The notes below the pieces were generated by a model. The model made no database searches, was not told the DNA's origin, and saw nothing but the letters and a program-made list of their open reading frames with translations. From Phycisphaerae bacterium (GTDB lineage Bacteria > Planctomycetota > Phycisphaerae > UBA1845 > JAFGLZ01), in NCBI GenBank assembly GCA_016927755.1, contig JAFGLZ010000108.1:1-64000 (forward strand): a stretch of 64,000 nt of DNA. Reading direction: 5' to 3'. Below, in pieces: positions 8,672 through 16,512 of this stretch. The stretch's first letter is position 1. Each line of letters opens with the position of its first letter. Position numbers and translations under genes: made by a program.

Positions 8672-9367
8672 TCAGACCATCCTACGCCCCAGGCCGCTCC
8701 CTTGGCAAACCACAAGGTTGTCATGTCCGCAGACGACCTGGTCGGCGACATCGAGAAGCTCCGCGAGTGACTCGGCCGCCTGCTCGGCGTCGCTGCAGCG
8801 TTCATACGCTTGTCCGTGTTCGAGGTAGTCGCGGCTGACGATGGCGTCTCCGGCGACGGCTATCGTGACCGTGGAGGGAACCAGGAGCAGACTGCACGAT
8901 CCGAGCGTGACCCCGGGGCTCGGGAAGAGATGGACCTGTGGCGTCAGCTTGTCGGGAGCGGCTTGGATTCGCTCGAGCAGGGCCAGCTCATCTTGAATGA
9001 GCATTGTCTGATCGGCCTCGGCGTTCGGATCGGCCTGGAGGGCGCCCGTCAGATGGTCGCGAAAGGCCTCGATCTCGGCCTCGAACATGAGCCAGTCGGC
9101 CTCGGCAAACAGGCCCAGGCCGCGGCGATGCACCGGCTGAAACGACGTCAGAAAGACCGTGTCGATCTGCTCGGGCTTCAAGCCCGTCCGCTCGCCCAGA
9201 CGATGACCGAGGATCTCCGCCGGCAACGAAGGGTCCACGAGGATCGTTCGGGTTCCGTCCCGAATCAACGTCGTGGTCGCGTGGGCGGTCCGCACAGGCT
9301 GGGCTTCGTTCCAGAAGCGGTTATGGCTCAGGCATCCGATGCTGACGACGTCAAACGTCAAGGCCAT
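8672..9367 (-). CDS. Metallo-beta-lactamase-fold protein with degenerate metal site
   Basis: A 231-residue protein with the layout of the MBL-fold lactonase/hydrolase group: an N-terminal strand pattern with ILVDPSLP, a helix rich in acidic residues, SPGVTLGS, VAGDAI and CGHDN. The metal motif HxHxDH is not kept: residues 75-80 read SFQPVH, and the His of the usual PGHTPGS is Val (residue 153). Asp174 (GDAI) and His215 (CGHDN) remain. So the fold is likely but a normal dinuclear zinc site is not. ATG 9367 has GGGAG 8 bases upstream; a TTG at 9382 is possible. It runs with the CBS pair, 41 bases away. Function unknown. Confidence 0.72.
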   Translation of the reverse strand: MALTFDVVSIGCLSHNRFWNEAQPVRTAHATTTLIRDGTRTILVDPSLPAEILGHRLGERTGLKPEQIDTVFLTSFQPVHRRGLGLFAEADWLMFEAEIEAFRDHLTGALQADPNAEADQTMLIQDELALLERIQAAPDKLTPQVHLFPSPGVTLGSCSLLLVPSTVTIAVAGDAIVSRDYLEHGQAYERCSDAEQAAESLAELLDVADQVVCGHDNLVVCQGSGLGRRMV

Positions 9368-9451
9368 AGGAGTATCTCCCAAGGGGCCTCATTGTAGCAG
9401 ACTCTCGGCGCTACGCGATGACGCCGGGACGTGGTGCAGGGAGTAGGTTGC

Positions 9452-10117
9452 TCAACTCGTCAGGCGGGTGCCCGCCCCTGAGCGGCGGAACTCGCTAAGC
9501 TGCCGGATCATCTGCCGAATGCCCGGCAATCGGGGGTGAACGCGAAGGGCCGCGAGATACCAGTCTCGAGCCGCTTCGTATCGGCCGAGCTGCACGCAGC
9601 AATGGCCGAGGTTGGCCATAGCCGTGAAGTGAAGGGGATTCAACTGAACCGAGGACAGGAAGTCCTCGAGCGCCCGATTGTGGTCGTCCCGGAGGGTGTG
9701 GGCCATCCCTCGCTGATGATACGCCTCGGCATAGTCGGGCCAGCGATCGATCAGGTCCTCCAAGAGCTCCATCGCTCGGAGCGTTCTGCCATCCGAAAGA
9801 CACGTCATCGCCTCATGGAGCTCCGCGGCGGCGTCTTGCCCCGCGGCATAGAACCAGCGCGACCAGAGCGCCTGTTCGCAGAACGATGCGGCCACCGGAT
9901 CCTCTCCCTGTAGCAGGACCGCCATGTCGCGGGGATTCTCGACCTTTGCCGCCAGCGCATAGCAGGTCGCGGCAAGTTCGCGGAGCTCGGGACTCTCGGC
10001 TCCCGTCAGCCGAGCGAACTCGGTCGCTCGCTCCGGCGAATCATCAGCCTGGCTGGCCTCGGGATGTATCTGCTTCGAGTTGATACCCCACCCGCATGTC
10101 ACCCGTACGGTTCGCAC
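9452..10117 (-). CDS. TPR-repeat protein
   Basis: The C-terminal half holds two clear tetratricopeptide repeats (AEAYHQRGMAHTLRDDHNRA and the following one with ANLGHCCVQLGRYEAARDW), with a weaker helical pair before them (RAMELLEDLIDRWPD). TPRs mediate protein-protein contacts; no enzymatic domain is seen, and no signal peptide or membrane segment. The N-terminus is uncertain: the frame is open to a GTG at 10204, but upstream residues look non-coding. GTG 10117 has AGGG 6 bases upstream, and GTG 10102 is also possible. The gene is transcribed toward the MBL-fold gene with about 84 bases between them. Confidence 0.6.
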   Translation of the reverse strand: MRTVRVTCGWGINSKQIHPEASQADDSPERATEFARLTGAESPELRELAATCYALAAKVENPRDMAVLLQGEDPVAASFCEQALWSRWFYAAGQDAAAELHEAMTCLSDGRTLRAMELLEDLIDRWPDYAEAYHQRGMAHTLRDDHNRALEDFLSSVQLNPLHFTAMANLGHCCVQLGRYEAARDWYLAALRVHPRLPGIRQMIRQLSEFRRSGAGTRLTS

Positions 10118-10713
10118 GGGAAACCCTATTCTGCCTATACACGTCCCTTTGCTTCCACAATCGCTGGCCTCTAGACGTGTCTCGACGGGCCATGAATCGC
10201 CCACATGATGTCCGGCGGTCGCCGGGAACCACGCACCATCCCAAGTCAGAAATGTGTCTTAGATCAGCGTTCGCCCGTCCGAGGGATCCGAACCCTCCCA
10301 GCTCTCCGTCTCCGGGCCATGGAATGGTAGGTCCGGCTGCCGGACAAGTCAATGCGTAGTTGCACGATCGAAAATATTGCCTCGAATCGAGAAGGGTGCA
10401 GAATCAACAAAGGCTTCATGCCCAATATGTCGGGTTTAGAATCAGAAGAGGCACAAGGCCTCGTGGGCCTCTCGGCATGGCCTTTCAGGATGACGGTGCG
10501 CGATCTCGCCAGGCCACCCGACCGCCAAACCTGCTCGGGCGCGAGCACTGCCCACATCGGCGTAAGACGGAAAGGTTTCAGTTGTCCCGCAGCTTGACAA
10601 GCGCCGTCCCGGCCGGGATACATAGGCATTGCGAGAACCTTGGCCCTTGCCGTGATTCCCGGGGGTTTGCCCGCCGAATCCTTCCGCTGATGCCTGGAAC
10701 GAAGGGACCTTTC
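10118..10713. other. Intergenic region between divergent genes
   Basis: About 600 bases between the TPR gene (leftward) and the ceramidase-like gene (rightward). Open frames here have no family signature, and the rightward frame extends upstream of 10690 only by chance. It should hold both promoters. A weak leftward candidate is TTGTGG, 15 bases, TATAGG just ahead of the TPR start. No repeat or hairpin with a T tract was seen. Confidence 0.5.
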
Positions 10714-12021
10714 GTGACCGGTGCCCTGCTGATTGCCTGTTTCGTCGCTGATGTCACGCCCCCCCTTGGACATCCACTTTGCGGCGGGCTCGTCAGACCG
10801 GCCGAACGCATCGTCGACGCACTGGAGGCTCGAGGGTTCGTGCTCCTCGGCGCGGGCGAGCCGATCGTCTTCTGCGCGGTGGATTGGTGCGAGCTTCACA
10901 ACGACGCCCAGGACCGATGGCGCGACGTCTTAGCCGAAGCGGCCGGCACAACTCCCAAACGGGTCATGGTCGCCACGCTTCACCAACATGACGCGCCGCT
11001 GGCGGACCTCGAGGCCCGGCGCATGTTGGAGGAAAGGGGCCTGGCGAACACGCTCACGGATCCGAAGTTCCACGAACAAGCCTTGGCTCGTGTCGCCGAG
11101 GCCGTCCAGAAGGCGGTTCGATCGCCCAAACGGATCACGCACGTCGGGCTCGGGCAGGGCAAGGTTGAGAAGGTCGCCTCCAATCGCCGCATCCCCGGGC
11201 CGGACGGCAAGGTCCACAAGATGCGGGGCAGCTCGTGCACGGACGCCGAGCTCATCGCCGCTCCGGAGGGAACGATTGACCCGTGGCTGAAGACGCTCAG
11301 CTTCTGGGACGGCGAGCAACCGATCGCCGCCCTGAGCTGCTATGCCACTCACCCCATGAGCTACTACCGCCACGGCGGTGTCTCTTGCGACTTCTTCGGC
11401 CTGGCCCGCGCGCGACGGCAGAAGGACGCCCCGGCGGTTTTCCAGATCATGACCAACGGCTGTGGGGGCAACCTCGGCGCGGGCAAGTACAACGACGGTT
11501 CGACCGAGATGCGACCGATCTTGACCGACCGCCTTTATCGGGGAATGCTCAATGCGTGGCAGGCGACGAAACGCGTTCCGATCAAGACCGTCGAATGGAG
11601 GGTCACGCCGCTGCGCTTGCCCTTGAAGGAAGACCCACGATTCTCGGAGGCCCACCTGGAGAAGGTGCTTGACGACCCCAAGCAGGCACTCGCGGAGCGG
11701 GTTCGGTCCGCCACGGCGCTGAGTTGGATTAGGCGGGTCAAGGCCGGGCACGTGATGGACGTGTCGACGCTCGATCTCGGCGTGGCCCAGGTGGTCATGC
11801 TGCCGGGCGAGCCGTTCGTGGAGTATCAGTTGATGGCCCAGAAGCTTCGGCGCGACTCCTTCGTCATGGTCGTTGGTTTCTGCGGGCTCGGTCCGGGCTA
11901 CGTCCCGATCGATCGGGCCTATGGCGAAGGCGGTTACGAGCCCGGGAACTGGTGCTTCGTCGGGCCGGGAACGGAGACGGCCATGACGGCGGCGCTTCGG
12001 AAGGCTTTGAAGGTGGATTGA
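10714..12021 (+). CDS. Neutral/alkaline ceramidase N-terminal-domain-like protein
   Basis: A protein of about 435 residues matching the N-terminal domain of neutral/alkaline non-lysosomal ceramidases as found widely in Planctomycetota. It opens with ADVTPPLG, then has LGAGEPIVFCAVDWCEL, the metal-site segment TLHQHDAP, CYATHPMSYYRHGGVSCDF with the His expected for zinc binding, NGCGGNLGAGKYND, and VVMLPGEPFVEYQL. Canonical ceramidases have about 650 residues, so this is the short form and its real substrate is unknown. GTG 10714 has AAGGGA 6 bases upstream; ATG 10690 would add eight residues. It heads a run of five genes with gaps of at most 80 bases, possibly an operon. Confidence 0.75.
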   Translation: MTGALLIACFVADVTPPLGHPLCGGLVRPAERIVDALEARGFVLLGAGEPIVFCAVDWCELHNDAQDRWRDVLAEAAGTTPKRVMVATLHQHDAPLADLEARRMLEERGLANTLTDPKFHEQALARVAEAVQKAVRSPKRITHVGLGQGKVEKVASNRRIPGPDGKVHKMRGSSCTDAELIAAPEGTIDPWLKTLSFWDGEQPIAALSCYATHPMSYYRHGGVSCDFFGLARARRQKDAPAVFQIMTNGCGGNLGAGKYNDGSTEMRPILTDRLYRGMLNAWQATKRVPIKTVEWRVTPLRLPLKEDPRFSEAHLEKVLDDPKQALAERVRSATALSWIRRVKAGHVMDVSTLDLGVAQVVMLPGEPFVEYQLMAQKLRRDSFVMVVGFCGLGPGYVPIDRAYGEGGYEPGNWCFVGPGTETAMTAALRKALKVD

Positions 12022-12097
12022 CGCCGCGCTGTGAATTAGAAGGGGTGGCGTCAAGGCGCGCGGCGGCGGTGACTGCCTCGGAAGACTGGAGGCTTGG

Positions 12098-13192
12098 ATG
12101 GTCAGACAACATCTCAGGCGCTTCGTCGGAACACTGGCGTGTGCTTGCGTGCTCGTGTTGGTCTGCGATTGGGCGATGGCCGACGGACCCCTGCCCAAGT
12201 GCGACGACTTGGTGAGGACGCTCAAGAACTACCCGAGCAAGGTCCTGTGGGAATCGTATCAAGACGGCAATTGGGACCTCTGGGTCATGGACGCCGACGG
12301 GTCCAACAAGCGGAACCTGACCCAGACGAAAGACGTCGACGAGATGTACCCCAAGGCCTCGCCCGACGGCACGAGGATTGCCTTTGTGATCGACGAGGGC
12401 CAGGGCGCAAAGAGGGTCCGCAGCATCTACTTGATGGACCGTGACGGCTCGAACCGGCGGAAGATCGTCGAGTGCGGTCGCCAGCCGTGCTGGAGCTCAG
12501 ACGGCAAGACGATCGCTTATCTCAAGGGCATTCCAGGCGCCAGAACCAGCGTCTACACGGCAAACAAGGGGCTGTACTTCCACGACCTGCAGACCGGCAA
12601 GCACACCCCCCACATCAACAAGGACGTCAAGAAGATGCTGTGCATCGGTCTGACGCCGGACAGCAAGTGGTTCGTCGCCAGCGCGATCGGCGGTTTGGGC
12701 TACGGCCACTCGATCATCGCGTTTGAGGCCGGTGGAATGAAGCACTGTGAGTTGGTACGCGCCGAGAACAAGTTCTGGCAATGCCGCCCGGACATCAGCC
12801 CCCGCGGCAGGAAGATCGCGTTCGCCAAGGCGCAGGGGGAGGGACCCAATAAGATGCTCGGGATCGCCGTGGCCGATCTGGACTTCTCCTCCGGCATGCC
12901 CCGGCTCCGAAACGAACGGTGGGTGGTGGACGCCCTGGACCCGATCGAGGTGTATCACGCCGACTGGTCGCCCGACGGCAAGTACCTGCTCTGTAGTCGC
13001 GGCCCGAAGGAGAAGAGCAAGATGAAGACGGCCGCCTACGTCATCGGCATCCAGGCCAAAGGGTGGGACATCTGCGTGGCGGACGCAAACGGCTACCACA
13101 AGTGGCACGCGTTAACCGATAACGGGATGAGCAACAAGGAGCCGGAATGGCTTCCGCCCGCGTCGGACGGGCAAGCGACCCTAACGAAGTAG
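12098..13192 (+). CDS. Exported PD40/TolB-type beta-propeller protein (copy 1)
   Basis: A 364-residue protein with an N-terminal signal peptide ending near DWAMA. It contains WD40-like PD40 repeats of the TolB type: YPKASPDGTRIAF, CWSSDGKTIAYL, LTPDSKWFVAS, RPDISPRGRKIAFA, DWSPDGKYLLCS and a final NKEPEW, consistent with a six-bladed propeller. The protein is expected outside the cytoplasm and probably binds a protein or glycan; no catalytic residues can be named. Its stop is 9 bases before the start of a paralogue with the same overall plan. It lies 76 bases after the ceramidase-like gene. Confidence 0.8.
   Translation: MVRQHLRRFVGTLACACVLVLVCDWAMADGPLPKCDDLVRTLKNYPSKVLWESYQDGNWDLWVMDADGSNKRNLTQTKDVDEMYPKASPDGTRIAFVIDEGQGAKRVRSIYLMDRDGSNRRKIVECGRQPCWSSDGKTIAYLKGIPGARTSVYTANKGLYFHDLQTGKHTPHINKDVKKMLCIGLTPDSKWFVASAIGGLGYGHSIIAFEAGGMKHCELVRAENKFWQCRPDISPRGRKIAFAKAQGEGPNKMLGIAVADLDFSSGMPRLRNERWVVDALDPIEVYHADWSPDGKYLLCSRGPKEKSKMKTAAYVIGIQAKGWDICVADANGYHKWHALTDNGMSNKEPEWLPPASDGQATLTK
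12332..12374 (+). repeat. 43-bp perfect repeat, copy 1 (within PD40 gene)
   Basis: These 43 bases recur exactly at 13451-13493 in the neighbouring paralogue, coding for the same blade segment (DVDEMYPKASPDGT). This shows that the two propeller genes share ancestry by tandem duplication, with conversion or strong constraint at this blade. Confidence 0.85.
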
Positions 13193-13201
13193 GTGAAATG
13201 C

Positions 13202-14287
13202 ATGATGAGCGGAAAGAGCCTAACGTGCGAAGTGATCGTGGCAACGATCATCGTGACCGCGTTCATGCCGGTTGGAGCAGCCGAGCCGACCAAGGACGCG
13301 GACGATTTGTCGGGGCAGACCGAGTCGCTGCGCGACGAGTTGAAGGCGTACAAGTGCAAGGTCCTGTGGGAGTCGTATCGCGACGGCAACTGGGACCTGT
13401 GGATCATGAACGCCGACGGGTCCGACAAACGCAATCTGACCGGCACGAAGGACGTCGACGAGATGTACCCCAAGGCCTCGCCCGACGGCACGAAGGTCTG
13501 CTTCGTCGCCGACGAGGGCAAGGGCAAGGACAAGGCGCGCAGCGTCTACGTGATGAACATCGACGGGACGGATCGCAAGCTCGTCGCTCAAAAGGGTCGG
13601 TGGCCATGCTGGAGCCATGACGGCAAGACGATCGCCTACATGAAATCCCGTCCGGGTCCGTATACGACGGATCACGCGGCGACCAAAGGCATGGTCTTCT
13701 GCGACCTAGCCACGGGCAAGCACGCGTCCCACGTCAACGAGCAGCTCGAACGGATCCTGTGTACGTCATGGTCGCCCGACCGGAAGTGGTTCGTCTGCAC
13801 CGCGTCGGGGGTGATGGGGCATGGATTCGCCATCGTCGCCTTCCAGGCAGACGGCGTGCGCAACGTCGGGCTGCTCGCCTCGAGCCAGGGCGCGTGGCAG
13901 TGCCGACCCGATTTCGCCCCGGACGGCAAGCACATCGCCTACGCCAAGGCCAGAGGCACGGGGCCGAAGGATAAGATCTTCTCCATCGAGACGGCAAGCG
14001 TCGACCTCAACGCGCCCGAGCCGAAGCTGAGCGACCGCCGCGAGGTGGTCACGGCCGGTTGGCCGATCGAGCTGTACCACGCCGACTGGTCGCCTGACGG
14101 TAAGTACATCGTGTATAGTCGTGGTCCGCGGGAGATGAACCGAATGAAGCCGCAACGGGCGATCATCGCGATCCAGGCCCCGGGATGGAACATCTGCGTG
14201 ACGGACGCCGGCAGGAGCGAGACGTGGGTCGCCTTGACCACCGACGGGTTGAGCAACAAGGAGCCCGACTGGGTTTGGGTGAAGTAG
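13202..14287 (+). CDS. Exported PD40/TolB-type beta-propeller protein (copy 2)
   Basis: A paralogue of the preceding gene: both share KVLWESY, DGNWDLW, DGS-KRNLT, DVDEMYPKASPDGT, WQCRPD, YHADWSPDGKY, SNKEP in the same order. It has a signal peptide (VIVATIIVTAFMPVGA) and the same PD40 blades. ATG 13202 has AGGTGA 5 bases upstream, and the GTG at 13193 directly behind the previous stop is less likely. The spacing suggests co-expression with copy 1, perhaps as a pair that forms a complex. Function is unknown; nothing catalytic is visible. Confidence 0.8.
   Translation: MMSGKSLTCEVIVATIIVTAFMPVGAAEPTKDADDLSGQTESLRDELKAYKCKVLWESYRDGNWDLWIMNADGSDKRNLTGTKDVDEMYPKASPDGTKVCFVADEGKGKDKARSVYVMNIDGTDRKLVAQKGRWPCWSHDGKTIAYMKSRPGPYTTDHAATKGMVFCDLATGKHASHVNEQLERILCTSWSPDRKWFVCTASGVMGHGFAIVAFQADGVRNVGLLASSQGAWQCRPDFAPDGKHIAYAKARGTGPKDKIFSIETASVDLNAPEPKLSDRREVVTAGWPIELYHADWSPDGKYIVYSRGPREMNRMKPQRAIIAIQAPGWNICVTDAGRSETWVALTTDGLSNKEPDWVWVK
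13451..13493 (+). repeat. 43-bp perfect repeat, copy 2 (within PD40 gene)
   Basis: Exact second copy of the 43 bases at 12332-12374, offset by 1119 bases, inside the paralogous propeller gene. Confidence 0.85.
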
Positions 14288-14311
14288 ACGGTGCTGTCGG
14301 AGATGAGCCCA

Positions 14312-15226
14312 ATGATCGTTCGAATGACACGATGGCGGATCAGCTTGGGCTGCCTCATGATGTCGGCGGGCATCCTGGTAGCCGGGGGTTGCCAGAAGGT
14401 CGAACCGAAGCAGACCGAGACCAAGGGCCTGCCCGTCGTGACGACCAAGGGCGGGGCGGAGATGGTCCAGATCCCGCCCGGTGAGTTCATCATGGGCAGC
14501 GATCAGGGCCAGGACGACGAGAGGCCCGCCAGGAAGGTTCACGTCGACGGGTTCCTCATGGACCGATACGAGGTCACGCAGGCGATGTACGACAAGCTGA
14601 TTCCCGAGGGCAACGCGGCACACTTCAAAGGCCCGGACCGTCCCGTCGAACAGATCAGTTGGGTTCGAGCGGCCCTGTTCTGCAATGCCCGATCGAAGGC
14701 TGAGGGGTTGGGGCCTTGCTACGACGAGGAGACCGGCGCGTGCAACTTCGAGGCGAGCGGATATCGTCTGCCCACCGAGGCGGAGTGGGAGTATGCCTGC
14801 CGCGCCGGAACCGACACGGCCTACTTCTTCGGCGAGGACGCCCGCCCGCTCAAGGACCACGCCTGGAACGCGGCGAACTCGGCCAAGACGACGCATGCCG
14901 TCGGCAGGAAGAAGCCCAATCCATGGGGTCTTCACGACATGATCGGCAATGTGGCCGAGTGGTGTAACGATCCGTACGAAGCCGCCTACTACAAGAAGGC
15001 CCCGGCGAAGAACCCTCGGGGGCCGGCCGAGGGCGAGAAGTACGTCCTTCGAGGCGGTGCGTGGAACTCCAGCGAGAAGGCTTGCCGATCGTCGTACCGC
15101 GTGGCCGAGGCGCCGGGCAACTATGACGGATGCTTCGGCGGCGATTATGTCGGGTTCCGATGCGTTCGGCGGCTGCCCGAGGGCTCCGGGAGCCCGACGT
15201 CGAAGGCGGCGACCGACGAGAAGTAG
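14312..15226 (+). CDS. FGE-sulfatase-fold (SUMF1-like) lipoprotein
   Basis: About 304 residues: a lipoprotein-type signal ending VAGGC, then a formylglycine-generating-enzyme-type domain (MVQIPPGEFIMGSD, MDRYEVTQAMYD, YRLPTEAEWEYACRAG, WGLHDMIGNVAEWC, LRGGAWNSSEKACRSSYR, VGFRCVRR). The fold includes true FGE enzymes, EgtB-like oxygenases and non-catalytic binding proteins. In the region of the two copper-binding Cys of FGE, one Cys is present (KAC) and the second appears replaced by Arg, so catalytic formylglycine generation is doubtful, and no sulfatase lies nearby. GGAG lies 9 bases upstream of ATG 14312; starts at 14303 and 14291 are possible. Its neighbours, two propellers and an SGNH-like protein, are also exported or membrane-bound. 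Confidence 0.8.
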   Translation: MIVRMTRWRISLGCLMMSAGILVAGGCQKVEPKQTETKGLPVVTTKGGAEMVQIPPGEFIMGSDQGQDDERPARKVHVDGFLMDRYEVTQAMYDKLIPEGNAAHFKGPDRPVEQISWVRAALFCNARSKAEGLGPCYDEETGACNFEASGYRLPTEAEWEYACRAGTDTAYFFGEDARPLKDHAWNAANSAKTTHAVGRKKPNPWGLHDMIGNVAEWCNDPYEAAYYKKAPAKNPRGPAEGEKYVLRGGAWNSSEKACRSSYRVAEAPGNYDGCFGGDYVGFRCVRRLPEGSGSPTSKAATDEK

Positions 15227-15246
15227 CTCCGTCAGAGGCGAATGAC

Positions 15247-16383
15247 ATGGTCGAAGCGGCAGGCACAGCCTGGTCCGACAACTTGTCCAAGGCCGCCCCG
15301 CGGGAGATCCCCTTCGGGTCGAACGCTGTGCGGCTCTCGCCGTTGCAGTGGATCATCGCGGGCGCGGTGGTGTTCGGATCGTTCTACCTTGTCCCGAGCA
15401 TTTGGGCGAGATTCGAGCGATTTGAAACGGGACCTGACTTCCGCATGCCCTACCAGTTGAGCTACGACTACTGGTTGTACGCGCGGGCCTGCGAGATCGA
15501 GGCGGATCGGGGCAAGACGCTAGTGGTAGGCGATTCCGTCGTCTGGGGGCAATACGTCGCGAAGGACCAGACGCTCAGCCACTACCTCAACAAGCAGGCG
15601 GGCAAGGAGCGATTCGCGAACCTCGGCGTCGACGGATCTCACCCGGCCGCGCTCGGCGGACTCGTGGGCTACTACGGTTGGGGGATGTCCGGCAACCGGG
15701 TCATCCTGCAGTACAACCCGCTCTGGATGACCTCCGAGAAGCACGATCTGCAGACGACCAAGGAGTTCCGTTTCAACCATCCCCGATTGGTTCCGCAGTT
15801 CCGCCCGCTGATCGCGTGCTACACGGCGTCGCGCAACGATCGGATCGGCATCGTCGTGGAGCGGCATATCCCTCTGCTTTCCTGGGCGAACCACGTGCGA
15901 ATGACTTACTTCGAGAATCAGCCGCTGGCGGGCTGGACGCTGGAGCGGCCGTACGCCAACCCGCTGAGCGCGGTGACGATGGAGATCCCCGCGTCGAGCA
16001 AGAAGGTTGAGGCTAGGCCGCTGCCGTGGGACAGGCGGGGGATGGACCGTGCCGACTTCGCTTGGGTGGGGCTCGATACATCGGTCCAGTGGCGATCGTT
16101 TCGAGAGACCGTCGAACTCTTGCGCGATCGGGCATGCTCCGTGTTTGTCATTGTCGGTCCTTTCAACGAACACATGCTCAAGGGCGAAAGCGTTGCCAAG
16201 CACGCTCGGCTCAAGCGCGACATCGCCGCATGGCTGGCCGAGCAGGACGTCCCGCACATCGTTCCGCCGACGCTGCCAAGCGAACTCTACGCGGACGCCA
16301 GCCACCCGCTGGGCGAGGGTTACGCCCTCCTCGCCAAGGAAGTCTACAGGGACCCCGGCTTCGTCAAGTTTGACGGACGGTGA
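15247..16383 (+). CDS. Membrane-anchored SGNH/GDSL-hydrolase-like protein
   Basis: A 378-residue protein with one transmembrane helix near residues 34-50 and an extracytoplasmic SGNH-like domain. The block I motif is VVGDSVVWG (residues 93-101, nucleophile Ser in GDS) and the block V Asp/His pair is in DASHPLGEGY near the end. SGNH proteins with a single anchor often de-acetylate or acetylate polysaccharides (AlgJ/AlgX-like), but no MBOAT acetyltransferase is beside it. ATG 15247 was chosen because upstream codons overlap the FGE-like gene. It is the last gene of the 10.7-16.4 kb run. Confidence 0.68.
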   Translation: MVEAAGTAWSDNLSKAAPREIPFGSNAVRLSPLQWIIAGAVVFGSFYLVPSIWARFERFETGPDFRMPYQLSYDYWLYARACEIEADRGKTLVVGDSVVWGQYVAKDQTLSHYLNKQAGKERFANLGVDGSHPAALGGLVGYYGWGMSGNRVILQYNPLWMTSEKHDLQTTKEFRFNHPRLVPQFRPLIACYTASRNDRIGIVVERHIPLLSWANHVRMTYFENQPLAGWTLERPYANPLSAVTMEIPASSKKVEARPLPWDRRGMDRADFAWVGLDTSVQWRSFRETVELLRDRACSVFVIVGPFNEHMLKGESVAKHARLKRDIAAWLAEQDVPHIVPPTLPSELYADASHPLGEGYALLAKEVYRDPGFVKFDGR

Positions 16384-16512
16384 AGCCCCCCCGCGAGCGG
16401 GAGCATTATGAGCGGATGATCGCGGCCCCCCGCGACTGCGTCCGCTGCGTTCGATCTTCCGCGCAGGTCATCCGAAACGCCGCGTCGTGAATCCTTGCGG
16501 TCGATCCCCGCG

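Noticed and set aside
10360-10713. Upstream extension of the ceramidase-like gene
   Set aside because: The family domain begins within 15 residues of GTG 10714, and the upstream codons are not protein-like.
14312-15226. Active formylglycine-generating enzyme for sulfatases
   Set aside because: One of the two catalytic Cys appears to be Arg, and no sulfatase gene is present in the window.
16420-16435. Hairpin TCGCGG-CCCC-CCGCGA as a terminator between convergent genes
   Set aside because: The stem is only 6 bp and no T tract follows in either direction.
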